This document shows, one piece after another, positions 1-8,836 of a stretch of 64,000 nt of DNA. This DNA is from DASUAS01 sp963819475 (GTDB lineage Bacteria > Actinomycetota > Acidimicrobiia > IMCC26256 > DASPTH01), in contig CAWFWE010000001.1 of assembly GCA_963819475.1 (NCBI GenBank), forward strand, positions 372,001-436,000, written 5' to 3'. Within the stretch, counting starts at the first letter, position 1; each line of letters starts with the position of its first letter. Both the position numbers and the translations under genes were made by a program. The notes below the pieces were generated by a model. That model worked only from the letters and a program-made list of their open reading frames with translations. It was not told where the DNA came from and searched no databases.

Positions 1-513
1 GCGGCGCTGTACGGCGACTGGGAGATGAGCAACCAGAGCTACGAGTACCTGAAGCAGGTCTTCGACGTGAACCTGCACGGCGTGTGGCTGATGACCCGGG
101 CCGTCGCGCCGCAGATGGTCGAGCAGGGGTACGGGCGCATCGTGAACCAGGCATCTGCGGCCGCGTACAACTACCGGGCCCCGGTCGGCACCGAGGAGTT
201 CGGCGGGCTGAACGCGTTCAACTATTCGCAGACGAAGTGGGGCGTCGTCGGCCTCACGAAGTTCACCGCCGCTCAGCTCGGGCGCTGGAACGTCACGGCC
301 AATTGCATCGCACCCGGGGTCATCGCGACCGAAGCAACCCTGAAGGTGGTGCCCGAGCCCGTGGTGGAGGCGCTCGCCGAGCAACAGGCGGTGCCCGGCG
401 TGCTGCACGCCGACGACCTCACCGGTGCCGCCGTGTTCTTCGCGAGCGAGGAAGCGCGCTTCGTAACCGGCCAGGTGCTGGTCGTCGACGGCGGGAAGTA
501 CATGCCGGCGTAG
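1..513 (+). CDS. Short-chain dehydrogenase/reductase, 5' end outside window
   Basis: The gene runs in from the left edge; 170 codons are visible and the cofactor-binding N-terminus is missing. The visible part is a classical SDR: a VNLHGVW segment, a catalytic-serine region around visible residue 52 (NQASAAA), and the Tyr-Lys pair YSQTK at visible residues 75-79. It ends with the usual DGG-type C-terminus (VVDGGKYMPA). Family knowledge: NAD(P)-dependent oxidation of a secondary alcohol or reduction of a ketone. The next gene, about 150 bp downstream on the same strand, is a Baeyer-Villiger monooxygenase, so an alcohol-to-ketone step feeding it is plausible (inference). Substrate unknown. Confidence 0.9.
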   Translation, partial: AALYGDWEMSNQSYEYLKQVFDVNLHGVWLMTRAVAPQMVEQGYGRIVNQASAAAYNYRAPVGTEEFGGLNAFNYSQTKWGVVGLTKFTAAQLGRWNVTANCIAPGVIATEATLKVVPEPVVEALAEQQAVPGVLHADDLTGAAVFFASEEARFVTGQVLVVDGGKYMPA

Positions 514-660
514 GCGCGATGAGAATTGCGCCTGCCCACCCGACGGTAAAATCGGTGCTGCGCCGTCCCGCGCGGCGCGATGAAGGCATGATCCGTGAAC
601 AACCGCGACCGGGGGGCCGACCTTGACGCCTCACGCGCCACGACCAGTGAGGCCTGTTGC

Positions 661-2490
661 ATGACACCGTCCACCGACAACGTCCCTGAGTTCGATCCCG
701 CGGCGGTTCGCGACAAGTACGCGCGCGAGCGCGCCAAGCGCATGACCGAGACCCGCGGGGTCCTCTACGACCTGAAGCACGACGAGCGGTTCGCGGCCTA
801 CACCCGCGATCCGCACACACCGTTCGTCGAGCGCGACCCGGTCGCCACCGAGGTCGACGTGGCGATCATCGGTGCCGGGATGTCGGGCGTCGTCGTCGGG
901 GCGAAGCTGCGCGAGGCCGGCCTCCGCCGGATCATGCTGATCGACAAGGCCGGCGGCATCGGGGGCACCTGGTACTGGAACCGCTACCCCGGCGTGATGT
1001 GCGACGTCGAGTCGTACATCTACATGCCGATGCTCGAGGAGATGAACTACGTCCCCACGACGCGCTACGCGTACGGGGACGAGATCCGCCGGCACCTCGA
1101 CGCGATCGCGACGAAGTACGGCCTGGTCGACGATGCGCTGTTCCACACCGGGGTCGAGACGAGCGAGTGGGACGAGAGCAGCGCCCGCTGGGTGATCACC
1201 ACCGACCGCGGCGACGAGGTCCGCGCCCGCTACCTCGTCCTCGCGCCCGGCATCCTCAACCTCATGAAGCTGCCGGCGATCCCGGGCATGGACGACTTCC
1301 GGGGCACGGCGTTCCACACCGCCCGGTGGGACTACGAGTACACCGGGGGCACGCAGGAGGACCCGCGGCTCACCAAGCTGGCCGACAAGGTCGTCGGTGT
1401 CGTCGGCGTGGGCGCGAGCGGGATCCAGGCCGTGCCGCCGCTCGCCGAGTCGGCGAAGCACGTGTACGTGTTCCAGCGCACGCCGTCGGCAATCGGCGTC
1501 CGTGGGAACCGGCCGACCGACGAGCAGTTCGGCGAGCACCTCCGGCCCGGTTGGCAGAGGGAGCGGATGGAGAACTTCAGCGCTCTCATGATCGGGCGCC
1601 CGGTCGAGACCAATCTCGTCGACGACGGGTGGACGTGGCACACCGCGCGCCTCAACAACCCGGTCATCGAACCGGGGATGGATCCCGGCGACATCGCGCG
1701 AAAGGTCGAGGAGTTCGACTACGAGGTGATGGAGGAGCACCGCAAGCGGATCGAGGAGATCGTCGCCGATCCGGCCGTGGCCGAGATGCTCAAGCCGTAC
1801 TACCGCTACGGCTGCAAACGGCCCTGCTTCCACGACGAGTACCTCGCCGCGTTCAACCACCCCAACGTGACGCTGGTCGACTGTCCCGCAGGCGTCGAGC
1901 GCATCACCGAGCACGGCGCGATCGCCAACGACACCGAGTACGAGCTCGACTGCATCGTCTACGCCACCGGCTTCGAAGCCGAGCTCACACCGTTCCCACG
2001 GCGCGCCGGTCACACCATCATCGGGCGCGACGGCATCACGATGGAGGAGAAGTGGAAGGACGGCGTCCTCAGCCTGCACGGCATGACGACGCGCGGGTTC
2101 CCCAACATGTTCATCATGCCGGCCCCCGGGCAGCAGGCCGTCACCACCCACAACTTCACCCACCTGATGGTCCTCGGTGCCGAGCACATCGCGGCCACCG
2201 TCGAGCTGCTGGAGGCTCGCGGTGCGAAGGGGTTCGACGTGACGGAGGAGGGCGAACAGGGCTGGACCGACATCATCCTCAGCACCTGGCGCGACAACAG
2301 CGCGTTCATGGCCGCCTGCACACCGTCGCGCCTGAACTTCGAAGGTGACCCCAGCAAGCTGAATCCGCGTAGCGGCGCGTACGGCGGTGGGTACGGCAAC
2401 GTCTTCGGCTACCGGGACCTCCTGGCGGAGTGGCGGGCTCGCGGCGACTTCGAGGGTTGGGAGCTCATCGAGGGCGGCGACGAGTCGTGA
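661..2490 (+). CDS. Flavin-containing Baeyer-Villiger-type monooxygenase
   Basis: A 609-residue class B flavoprotein monooxygenase, related to cyclohexanone and steroid monooxygenases that insert oxygen next to a ketone using NADPH and FAD. Visible motifs are the FAD Rossmann motif GAGMSG at residues 71-76, the GGTWYWNRYPG block at 101-111, the BVMO fingerprint FxGxxxHxxxW (F213, G215, H219, W223, followed by D), and the NADPH Rossmann motif GVGASG at 249-254. An in-frame GTG at 595 would add 22 residues of non-conserved sequence; the ATG at 661 fits the family N-terminus, although no strong ribosome site is visible for either. Its stop overlaps the next start (GTGA at 2487-2490), so it is translationally coupled to the double SDR. 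Confidence 0.93.
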   Translation: MTPSTDNVPEFDPAAVRDKYARERAKRMTETRGVLYDLKHDERFAAYTRDPHTPFVERDPVATEVDVAIIGAGMSGVVVGAKLREAGLRRIMLIDKAGGIGGTWYWNRYPGVMCDVESYIYMPMLEEMNYVPTTRYAYGDEIRRHLDAIATKYGLVDDALFHTGVETSEWDESSARWVITTDRGDEVRARYLVLAPGILNLMKLPAIPGMDDFRGTAFHTARWDYEYTGGTQEDPRLTKLADKVVGVVGVGASGIQAVPPLAESAKHVYVFQRTPSAIGVRGNRPTDEQFGEHLRPGWQRERMENFSALMIGRPVETNLVDDGWTWHTARLNNPVIEPGMDPGDIARKVEEFDYEVMEEHRKRIEEIVADPAVAEMLKPYYRYGCKRPCFHDEYLAAFNHPNVTLVDCPAGVERITEHGAIANDTEYELDCIVYATGFEAELTPFPRRAGHTIIGRDGITMEEKWKDGVLSLHGMTTRGFPNMFIMPAPGQQAVTTHNFTHLMVLGAEHIAATVELLEARGAKGFDVTEEGEQGWTDIILSTWRDNSAFMAACTPSRLNFEGDPSKLNPRSGAYGGGYGNVFGYRDLLAEWRARGDFEGWELIEGGDES

Positions 2491-4169
2491 GCGTCGCCGT
2501 GGTGACCGGCGGCGCGGTCGGCATCGGAGCCGCGATCGCCGAGGAGCTCGGTCGCCAGGGTGTGTTCGTGGTGACCGTCGACCCCGGGGTCGCGGTCGAC
2601 GGCACCCCTCAGAGCGGTGGCGCCGAAGCCTCGACCGCGCAGCGGATCGTCGCGGCCGGGGGACAGGCCCGAGCGTCGAACATCTCGGTCACCGACGAGG
2701 ATGCGGTCCGCGCGCTCTTCACCGGGCTCGTCGACGAGTTCGGCGCGCTCGACGCCGTCGTCAACGTCGCCGGCATCAGTCGCCCCACCGGGTTCGCCAC
2801 CGGCGTCGAGGACGACTGGCGGGCGGTGCTCGCCGTGCACCTCGACGGATACCTCTCGGTGCTGCGAGCAGCGCTGCCGATCATGACCGCCGCCGGCCGC
2901 GGCCACATCCTCGGCGTCACGTCGGGATCGGGATGGCGCGCCGCCGACGCCGGCGCCTACAGCTGCGCCAAGCGGGCCGTCGCCGCGCTCACGTGGCGGA
3001 TCGGTCAGGAGGCGCCCGACGGCGTGACCGTCAACGCGCTGTCGCCGATCGCCGCCACCCGGATGGTGTTGGGGGCGTTGCAGCGGCAGGCCGGTGCCGG
3101 CAACACGTCCGGGCGCGACGCGGCCACCGGCGGCGTGTCGCTCGGTGCGGTGCCGCCGCCCGAGCACCTCGGCCCGATCGGCGCGTATCTCGCCGGCGAG
3201 GACTTCGCCGCGTGGAGCCGCGGGCAGATCATGTTCTCCAACGGCGCCGAGCTCGCGTGGGTCGTCCCACCACGCCTCCTCGAAATGGCCCGCGTCGCCG
3301 ACGTGGCATCGTTGCCGCACCTCCTCGACGCGCTCGGTCCGGCCGTGTTCGCGCCGGCGGAGACGACGCAGACGAGCAACGGTGGGGGAAACCCGCGCGT
3401 CGGCACCGCGTTCGACGAGATCGCACCGGATGCGGCGCCCGGATCACGGGCAGGGCGCGGCGTCGTCGTCAGCGACGACGCCTCCTGGGGCGGCGCGCTC
3501 GGCGGCGCGCTCAGCGCGCGCGGCGTGGAGTGCGTCGGCATCGGTGCGTGGCAGGGGAAGGCACCGGGCTCGCAGGAGCCCGCGACCGGGTTCGACGCGA
3601 TCTCGGAGCAGCTCGCCGGCGTCGCTGGCGACGCCGGTCCCGTCGACGCGGTCGTGGTCGCCCTCACGGCCGGCTTCGACCGGGCGGCAGCGGACGGCCC
3701 GGCGTGGCAGCGGGTGCTCGACGAGCACGCCGGGATCACCGACCGGATCCGCACCGACGCGGCGTGGGTACGGGCGGTGTCCGATCTCGCCACCGCTACC
3801 GACCGGCCCGTCCGGGTGGTGACCGTGGTGGGCGCCACGACCGCCGGCGGCCGGAGCCGTGCCCAGGCGGCGGCACAGCTCTCCCGCGCCGCCCACGGCG
3901 CCACGTCGGACCGGGTCGACGCGTTCGCGATCAGTGTGGAGGGCGCGCCGGCGGCGGCGCTCCCCACCGCGTCCGAGGTCGCGGCCCACCTGGTGTGCAG
4001 CCCCGACGCCGGCGCGCTGTCGGGCGCGGAGCTCGTCGCCGATGCCGACTGGATCGGCCTCCGCACCCATCCGCACCCTGCCGGAGCGATCTCGTTCGGG
4101 GGCCCGGCCGTCCCCGGCTGGCTCGACGGCGCGCTCCGGGCCATGGTCGCCGGCGGCGCACGCCAATAG
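2487..4169 (+). CDS. Tandem SDR: active N-terminal domain plus degenerate second Rossmann domain
   Basis: Starts at GTG 2487, overlapping the monooxygenase stop by four bases. At 560 residues it is about twice the usual SDR length. Residues 1 to about 260 form a standard SDR: TGGAVGIG at 7-14, serine region near 146-148, and YSCAK with Y158 and K162. From about residue 325 (RGVVVSDDASWGG) a second alpha/beta unit begins that resembles another SDR fold but shows no clear TGxxxGIG or YxxxK. The N-terminal domain probably acts on the same pathway as the monooxygenase; the second may be structural or bind a ligand. Domain limits are approximate. An alternative reading is a fusion of SDR-like domains of unrelated role. 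Confidence 0.85.
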   Translation: MSVAVVTGGAVGIGAAIAEELGRQGVFVVTVDPGVAVDGTPQSGGAEASTAQRIVAAGGQARASNISVTDEDAVRALFTGLVDEFGALDAVVNVAGISRPTGFATGVEDDWRAVLAVHLDGYLSVLRAALPIMTAAGRGHILGVTSGSGWRAADAGAYSCAKRAVAALTWRIGQEAPDGVTVNALSPIAATRMVLGALQRQAGAGNTSGRDAATGGVSLGAVPPPEHLGPIGAYLAGEDFAAWSRGQIMFSNGAELAWVVPPRLLEMARVADVASLPHLLDALGPAVFAPAETTQTSNGGGNPRVGTAFDEIAPDAAPGSRAGRGVVVSDDASWGGALGGALSARGVECVGIGAWQGKAPGSQEPATGFDAISEQLAGVAGDAGPVDAVVVALTAGFDRAAADGPAWQRVLDEHAGITDRIRTDAAWVRAVSDLATATDRPVRVVTVVGATTAGGRSRAQAAAQLSRAAHGATSDRVDAFAISVEGAPAAALPTASEVAAHLVCSPDAGALSGAELVADADWIGLRTHPHPAGAISFGGPAVPGWLDGALRAMVAGGARQ

Positions 4170-4186
4170 CGATACGAGGAGGACCG

Positions 4187-5050
4187 ATGTCCGCACCCAT
4201 CGAGCGCATCGTCGACGCGCACATCCACCTGTGGGATCCGGCGCGCGCCGACTGGTACCCCTACCTGGCGGGCCAGCGGGAGCTGGACATGGGTGACGTC
4301 TCGGGGATGTGCCGCCTCTTCGACCAACCGACGTACTTCTCGGAGTCCGCGAACTGGAACGTCGTGAAGTTCGTGCACGTCGCAGCGGCGACCGCGCCGT
4401 ACTCGGGTGACGAGACCCGGGAGCTCGACGAGATGGCCGCGACCACCGGCCACCCCGACGCGATCATCGGCGGCATCGTGCCGACCGACCCCATCGCCGA
4501 CACCGAGCGACTCCTCGACGAGCAGATGAAGTCGTCCCGGTTCCGCGGCATCCGGCCGATGGGTGGCGGCATGGGTGTCCCGAGCGCCGACGTCCTGCGC
4601 GCGCTCGACGAGCGGGATCTCGTGTTCGAGCTGATGGCGCACCCCGACCAGCTCGAGGACTCGGCCGCTGCGCTGGCGGACTTCGACGACCTCACCGTCG
4701 TCGTGGAGCACGCGGGCTGGCCACGGTCCGACGCGTCCGAGGAGCTCGCGCTCTGGAAGCGCGGCATCTCGGCGTTGGCGGCGCTGGGCGACAACGCCCA
4801 CTGCAAGCTGTCGGGGTTGGCGATGCCGCTGCACTCGACGGAGGCATCCGTGCTGCGTCCCTGGATCGAGCACTGCCTCGACTCGTTCGGCGTGGACCGC
4901 TGCATGTTCGCGAGCAACTTCCCCGTCGACGCGATGCACGGGACCTTCGACGAGCTCTTCTCGGCGTACGACGGCGCCACCGCCGACCTCGGCGCCGACG
5001 CCCGCGAGAAGCTCTTCGCCGCCAACGCCGAGCGGCTCTACCGCTGCTGA
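4187..5050 (+). CDS. Amidohydrolase-2 family TIM-barrel hydrolase
   Basis: A 287-residue protein starting at ATG 4187, with a good ribosome site (gaggagg at about 4177-4183). It carries the metal-binding signature DAHIHLWD near residue 11, a central HAGWP motif and a late FASNFPVD motif holding the expected metal-site aspartate. This is the COG3618-type branch (relatives include lactonases such as 2-pyrone-4,6-dicarboxylate or fuconolactone hydrolases). Unlike the other amidohydrolases in the window, it keeps the full HxH pair. It follows the SDR by 17 bp and probably ends a monooxygenase/SDR/hydrolase operon in which it would open the lactone made by the Baeyer-Villiger step (inference). Confidence 0.9.
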   Translation: MSAPIERIVDAHIHLWDPARADWYPYLAGQRELDMGDVSGMCRLFDQPTYFSESANWNVVKFVHVAAATAPYSGDETRELDEMAATTGHPDAIIGGIVPTDPIADTERLLDEQMKSSRFRGIRPMGGGMGVPSADVLRALDERDLVFELMAHPDQLEDSAAALADFDDLTVVVEHAGWPRSDASEELALWKRGISALAALGDNAHCKLSGLAMPLHSTEASVLRPWIEHCLDSFGVDRCMFASNFPVDAMHGTFDELFSAYDGATADLGADAREKLFAANAERLYRC

Positions 5051-5124
5051 CGGGCCGGCGTGTTCGTGCTGCCTCGCCCCGCTCGTCCCGACCGCAGCGT
5101 CGCCCAGCGCGGCATCCTCGTGCG

Positions 5125-5889
5125 ATGTCCGTGAATCCGCGTTGGCCCGCGCTGCCCTACGAGGCCTGGCACGCCACCTGCGACACCCTGCACGCGCACA
5201 CCCAGGTGCTCGGCAAGCTCGCCGCGGCGTTGGCACGACCTGAACCCCAGCTCCAGCACGCCGCGCTCCGCATCACCGCCCGCGGGTGGGAAACCCTGCC
5301 CCTGCGCGCGCCGGATGGCAGCGGCGCGTTCGTCGTCGCCCTCGACCTGCACACTCACCACGCCGTCGTCGAGCACAGCGATGGTCGCGTCCGACGCATT
5401 CCGCTCGCGCCGGACCGGCCGGTCGCCCACGTCACCCGCGACGTCCTCGCATCGGTGGGCGAGCTCGTCGGCACGGTGTCGATCGATCCGAGACCGCAAG
5501 AGACCCCGTGGTCGACACCACTCGACGAGGACGACGACCACTCCACGTACAACCCCTCGCAGGTGACCGACTACTTCGCGGCAGCCACCCAGGCCGCGCT
5601 CGTCGGCTGGTGGCCCGGCGACGCCCGCTCTCCCCGGGCCGCATTCTTCGCGTTCGCCTTTCCCACTCCCGACGGGTTCGACCAGGCCATCCTGTCGCCG
5701 CCTGCCGCGCGCTGGGATGCCGAGCTGGGCGAGTACCTGCTCGATTGGGACGACGTGCGCAGCGCGATCGATCCGCAGCGCGCCGCGCTCGATTTCGGGG
5801 TCACCGCGATCCGGCATGCCTGCCGGGTCGGCGGCTGGGATCCGATCCTCGCCGCCAGCGCCGAAGGGAACCCGCCACCACTCACCTGA
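5125..5889 (+). CDS. DUF5996 family protein
   Basis: A 254-residue soluble protein without signal peptide or membrane segment. The opening WPALPYEAWHATCDTLHAHTQVLGKL, a mid-protein region with H-rich DLHTHHAVVEH, and late aromatic segments (FFAFAFPTPDGF, WDAELGEYLLDWDDV) match what I recall of DUF5996, an uncharacterised family common in actinobacteria. No catalytic role is established. It starts at ATG 5125, 74 bp after the amidohydrolase, and is convergent with the downstream SDR (23 bp gap). Nothing in the sequence links it to the neighbouring pathway; it may simply be a housekeeping gene between catabolic units. Confidence 0.8.
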   Translation: MSVNPRWPALPYEAWHATCDTLHAHTQVLGKLAAALARPEPQLQHAALRITARGWETLPLRAPDGSGAFVVALDLHTHHAVVEHSDGRVRRIPLAPDRPVAHVTRDVLASVGELVGTVSIDPRPQETPWSTPLDEDDDHSTYNPSQVTDYFAAATQAALVGWWPGDARSPRAAFFAFAFPTPDGFDQAILSPPAARWDAELGEYLLDWDDVRSAIDPQRAALDFGVTAIRHACRVGGWDPILAASAEGNPPPLT

Positions 5890-5911
5890 ACCGTCGGCCC
5901 CTCGAGCTCAC

Positions 5912-6643
5912 CTATGCACCACCCAGCGTCGCTCCCGCATCGACGACGAGCTCGCGACCGGTGACCTGGCGCGCCTTCTCGGAGAGGAGCCACACCACCG
6001 CATCGGCCACATCGGTGGCGTCGGTCACGCGGCGCAGGGGCACGCCCCGTTCCGCTCGCTCGTACGCCGCCGTGTCGAGCGTGCCGGGGAACATCGTCGT
6101 CCCCATCATGCCGCCCGGATGGACGGAATTGACCCGGATACCACTCGGACCGAGCTCGGAAGCGCCGTACTTCGTCAGCCCGCGCACGGCCCACTTGCTG
6201 GTCCCGTAGCTCGAGAGCCGGGGGTGCGCCACCATGCCGGCCGTCGACGAGATGTTGACGATGGAGCCGCCACCCGTCGAGGCCATGGCGCGGGCTGCGC
6301 TCTGCATCCCCAGCCACACGCCCATCACGTTGACTTCGAGCACGCGCGCGAATCCGTCGGTCGGCTCTTCGAGAAACGGGCGTGCCTCCAGGATGACGGC
6401 CGCGTTGTTCACGAGTCCGTCGAGGTGGCCATGGAGGCCGATCACGTCGTCCACGACGCGCGACCAATCAGCGGCCATGGTGACGTCGAGCGGACGAACG
6501 CCGCCGCCATCCTCCACCGCGATGTCGGTGGCGATCACCGTCGCGCCCTCGTCGGCGCAGGTGGTGGCGATCACCGCACCCAACGACCGAGCCGCACCGG
6601 TGATCAAGACGACCTTGTCGTTGAGCAGTCCTTCGGAAGGCAC
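5912..6643 (-). CDS. Short-chain dehydrogenase/reductase
   Basis: A 243-residue classical SDR close to the FabG / hydroxysteroid dehydrogenase group. The cofactor motif is TGAARSLG at residues 15-22 (SLG in place of the usual GIG). NNAA, a serine motif NISSTAG and the catalytic YGTSK are all present, and the end VVDAGATLGGA is of the expected type. It lies 35 bp downstream of the IclR regulator on the same strand, so the two may be cotranscribed. Family function: NAD(P)-dependent alcohol/ketone interconversion; the substrate is not readable. Confidence 0.92.
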   Translation of the reverse strand: MPSEGLLNDKVVLITGAARSLGAVIATTCADEGATVIATDIAVEDGGGVRPLDVTMAADWSRVVDDVIGLHGHLDGLVNNAAVILEARPFLEEPTDGFARVLEVNVMGVWLGMQSAARAMASTGGGSIVNISSTAGMVAHPRLSSYGTSKWAVRGLTKYGASELGPSGIRVNSVHPGGMMGTTMFPGTLDTAAYERAERGVPLRRVTDATDVADAVVWLLSEKARQVTGRELVVDAGATLGGA

Positions 6644-6678
6644 AAGACCGAAGCCTACGTGGCGACGAGGAGAGCTGG

Positions 6679-7566
6679 CTACGCGGTCATTGCGGTCTGG
6701 ATTGCGGTCGTTGCTTCGAACATGCGCGCCGCGTGCCGTGGCAGCTCGTCGGCGCGGAGTGGACCGGTGAACCCGACGACGGTCAAGACGAGGATGACGT
6801 CGCCGTCGGGCGAGAAGACGGGAGCGGTCAGCGCCGTGACCGAGTACTCGGCTTCATCACTGCCACCGACCAGCGCGTAGTCGTCGAGCGCGAGCTCGAA
6901 GAGGATCTCGTCGAGCTCGTGGTGACGACGAGAGTCGTCGAGATCACGTGACGCCCGGAGGCGTTCCACGAGTCGGTGGCGCGTCGAGCTGTCGAGCACC
7001 ACGCCGTACCCGCGTTCACGCACGACCGCGAGTGCCTCCGTGTACTGCCGACGTTCCGCGGCCGTGAGCCTGCGACCGGACGAGTCGAGGTAGTCCTCGA
7101 TCGTTGCGGCGTCGGCCCACGCAATGAAGGCGAGGCCGAGCGGGGGTGCGATCGGGACCCGTTCGCCGACCTGGACCCGCGAACCGAACGGTTGCGGTGG
7201 ACCGGTGACCGCGAGCATCAACATGTCGTCACCGACGCGCGCGCTGGCGAGGCACCCGAGCCCGAGGTCACGCGAGAGGCGCTCCATCTCCGGGAGCGCG
7301 TCGTCGACGACGCGGTAGCCGCGCCGCGCCGCCGCGCCGAGCGCGATCAGCGCCGGTCCGAGCGTGTAGGCACACGTGCGGGGGTGGCGGCGGACGTGAC
7401 CGCACTCCTCGAGCGCGGTCACGACGGAGTGCGCGCTCGCGTAGCTGAGGTCGGCCCGGCGCGCGATCTCGGCGAGGGACCACGCCGACAACGGGTCGTC
7501 CGCGAGGAGGCGGAGCACTGTCGTGGCGCGCAGCACGCTGTTCGACTTCCGTGCCGCCATGGCCAC
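6679..7566 (-). CDS. IclR family transcriptional regulator
   Basis: A 295-residue regulator. Residues about 8-65 form the IclR winged helix-turn-helix (SNSVLRATTVLRLLADD, then WSLAEIARRADLSYASAHSVV), followed by the larger effector-binding domain. The GTG at 7566 has a well-placed GGGAAGG ribosome site; an ATG two codons later (7560) is the alternative. It is divergent from the luciferase-like monooxygenase at 7666. The 99 bp between them holds two perfect inverted repeats (7581-7597 and 7619-7634) that are candidate operators. IclR proteins usually control a neighbouring catabolic operon, so the divergent monooxygenase and the downstream SDR are likely targets. Confidence 0.92.
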   Translation of the reverse strand: MAMAARKSNSVLRATTVLRLLADDPLSAWSLAEIARRADLSYASAHSVVTALEECGHVRRHPRTCAYTLGPALIALGAAARRGYRVVDDALPEMERLSRDLGLGCLASARVGDDMLMLAVTGPPQPFGSRVQVGERVPIAPPLGLAFIAWADAATIEDYLDSSGRRLTAAERRQYTEALAVVRERGYGVVLDSSTRHRLVERLRASRDLDDSRRHHELDEILFELALDDYALVGGSDEAEYSVTALTAPVFSPDGDVILVLTVVGFTGPLRADELPRHAARMFEATTAIQTAMTA

Positions 7567-7580
7567 ATCGCCTTCCCGAC

Positions 7581-7597
7581 CCCACGGTTGACGTGGG
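7581..7597. promoter_or_regulatory. Inverted repeat between IclR regulator and monooxygenase
   Basis: Perfect 6 bp arms CCCACG and CGTGGG around 5 bases, 15 bp upstream of the IclR start codon. It could be an autoregulatory operator; function inferred from position only. Confidence 0.4.
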
Positions 7598-7618
7598 CTC
7601 GACGCCCCCGTACGCTAT

Positions 7619-7634
7619 CACGATAACCATCGTG
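7619..7634. promoter_or_regulatory. Candidate IclR operator, CACGAT-N4-ATCGTG
   Basis: A perfect inverted repeat (6 bp arms, 4 bp spacer) 31 bp upstream of the GTG start of the luciferase-like gene, in the divergent promoter region. A second short palindrome, CACATGTG, lies at 7642-7649. Position and symmetry suggest binding by the adjacent IclR regulator. Confidence 0.45.
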
Positions 7635-7665
7635 CCTATCGCACATGTGATGAACCGAGGACGCT

Positions 7666-8823
7666 GTGAAGCTGGACCTGCTGTACGAGATCGACGCGCC
7701 GCGACCGTGGGAGGGAGGGCCGCATCCGTGGGGTCAGCGGGCCCGCGAGCAGCGGGCGTACCGCGAGATGCTCGATCAGGTGAAGCTGGCGGACGAGCTC
7801 GGCTTCAACGTGGCGTGGTTCGTCGAACACCATTTCCGTGAGGGACGTTCGCACTGTCCGGCCCCTGAGGTCGTCATCGGTGCGCTGACGCAGGCGACCC
7901 GGAACCTCCGCCTCGGGTTCGGGGTGACGCTGCTCCCCTACGGCTTCACCCACCCGGCGCGCGTCGCCGAGAAGGTGGCGACGGCCGACATCCTCTCGCA
8001 GGGTCGTATCGAGTGGGGCACCGGCCGCTCCACGCCGATGGAGCAGACCGCGTTCCACGTCGACCGCGAGGCGAGCCGCGCCGAGTGGGCGGAGGCCATC
8101 GAGATCATCTGCGCGATGTGGCGCGAGGAGTACTTCGAGTGGGACAGTCCGACGTTCCAGTTCCCGCGTCGGCTCATCACGCCGAAGCCGTACCAGGATC
8201 CGCACCCACCCGCCTGGATGGCCGCGACCTCGGAGGGATCGTCGGCCGTTGCCGGGTCGAATCAGCTCGGCCTGCTCTCCTTCTCGATCATGCAACCGCT
8301 CGACAAGATGGCCGCACAGATCCGCGCGTACCGCGACGCGTGGAACAGCCCGGACGCGAAACCGATCTCCGACGTGGCCACCAACAAGGTCGCGGCGTAC
8401 ACGCTGGTGCACTGCGCCGAGACGAACGAGCAGGCCCGCGACAACGGGGTCTGGGAATCGGTTGCGTGGTGGTACCAGAACATCGCCGAGTTCACCCTCA
8501 ACTGGGAGCTCCCGCATCTCGAACCTGAAGCCAGGGAGGCCGCGTTCCCGCTCCTCAAGCCGCTCATGGACGGCGAGATCCCGATCGAGAGCTTCGACAA
8601 CGGCGACATGATCGTCGTCGGCGACCCCGAGCGCTGCTTCGAGAAGATGAAGCACTACGCCGATCTCGGTGTCGACGAGCTCATCTGCTACGTGCAGTTC
8701 GGATATCACTCGGGCGAGAGCACGCTCAAGACCATCGAGCTCCTGGGCAAGGAGGTCCTCCCCGAGCTCGAGAAGTACACGTCCGTCGACGTCGGCGCCA
8801 ACCTGGCGCAGTTCGTCGACTGA
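7666..8823 (+). CDS. Luciferase-like (LLM class) flavin-dependent oxidoreductase
   Basis: A 385-residue LLM-class TIM-barrel protein starting at GTG 7666 behind a CGAGGA ribosome site. The N-terminus (LDLLYEID..., then ADELGFNVAWFVEHHF) and the core segment RIEWGTGRS are those of alkanal-type luciferase-like monooxygenases, which use reduced flavin and oxygen. The length fits the family. The gene is divergent from an IclR regulator and convergent, with a 13 bp gap, to the TauD-type gene. The substrate cannot be told; relatives oxidise aldehydes, ketones or heterocycles. F420 use is less likely than for the second LLM gene at 11905 but cannot be excluded. Confidence 0.9.
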   Translation: MKLDLLYEIDAPRPWEGGPHPWGQRAREQRAYREMLDQVKLADELGFNVAWFVEHHFREGRSHCPAPEVVIGALTQATRNLRLGFGVTLLPYGFTHPARVAEKVATADILSQGRIEWGTGRSTPMEQTAFHVDREASRAEWAEAIEIICAMWREEYFEWDSPTFQFPRRLITPKPYQDPHPPAWMAATSEGSSAVAGSNQLGLLSFSIMQPLDKMAAQIRAYRDAWNSPDAKPISDVATNKVAAYTLVHCAETNEQARDNGVWESVAWWYQNIAEFTLNWELPHLEPEAREAAFPLLKPLMDGEIPIESFDNGDMIVVGDPERCFEKMKHYADLGVDELICYVQFGYHSGESTLKTIELLGKEVLPELEKYTSVDVGANLAQFVD

Positions 8824-8836
8824 CTCGATCCCGTCC

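Noticed and set aside
631..2187. 518-codon frame antisense to the first monooxygenase
   Set aside because: Shadow of codon bias; the sense frame holds all BVMO motifs.
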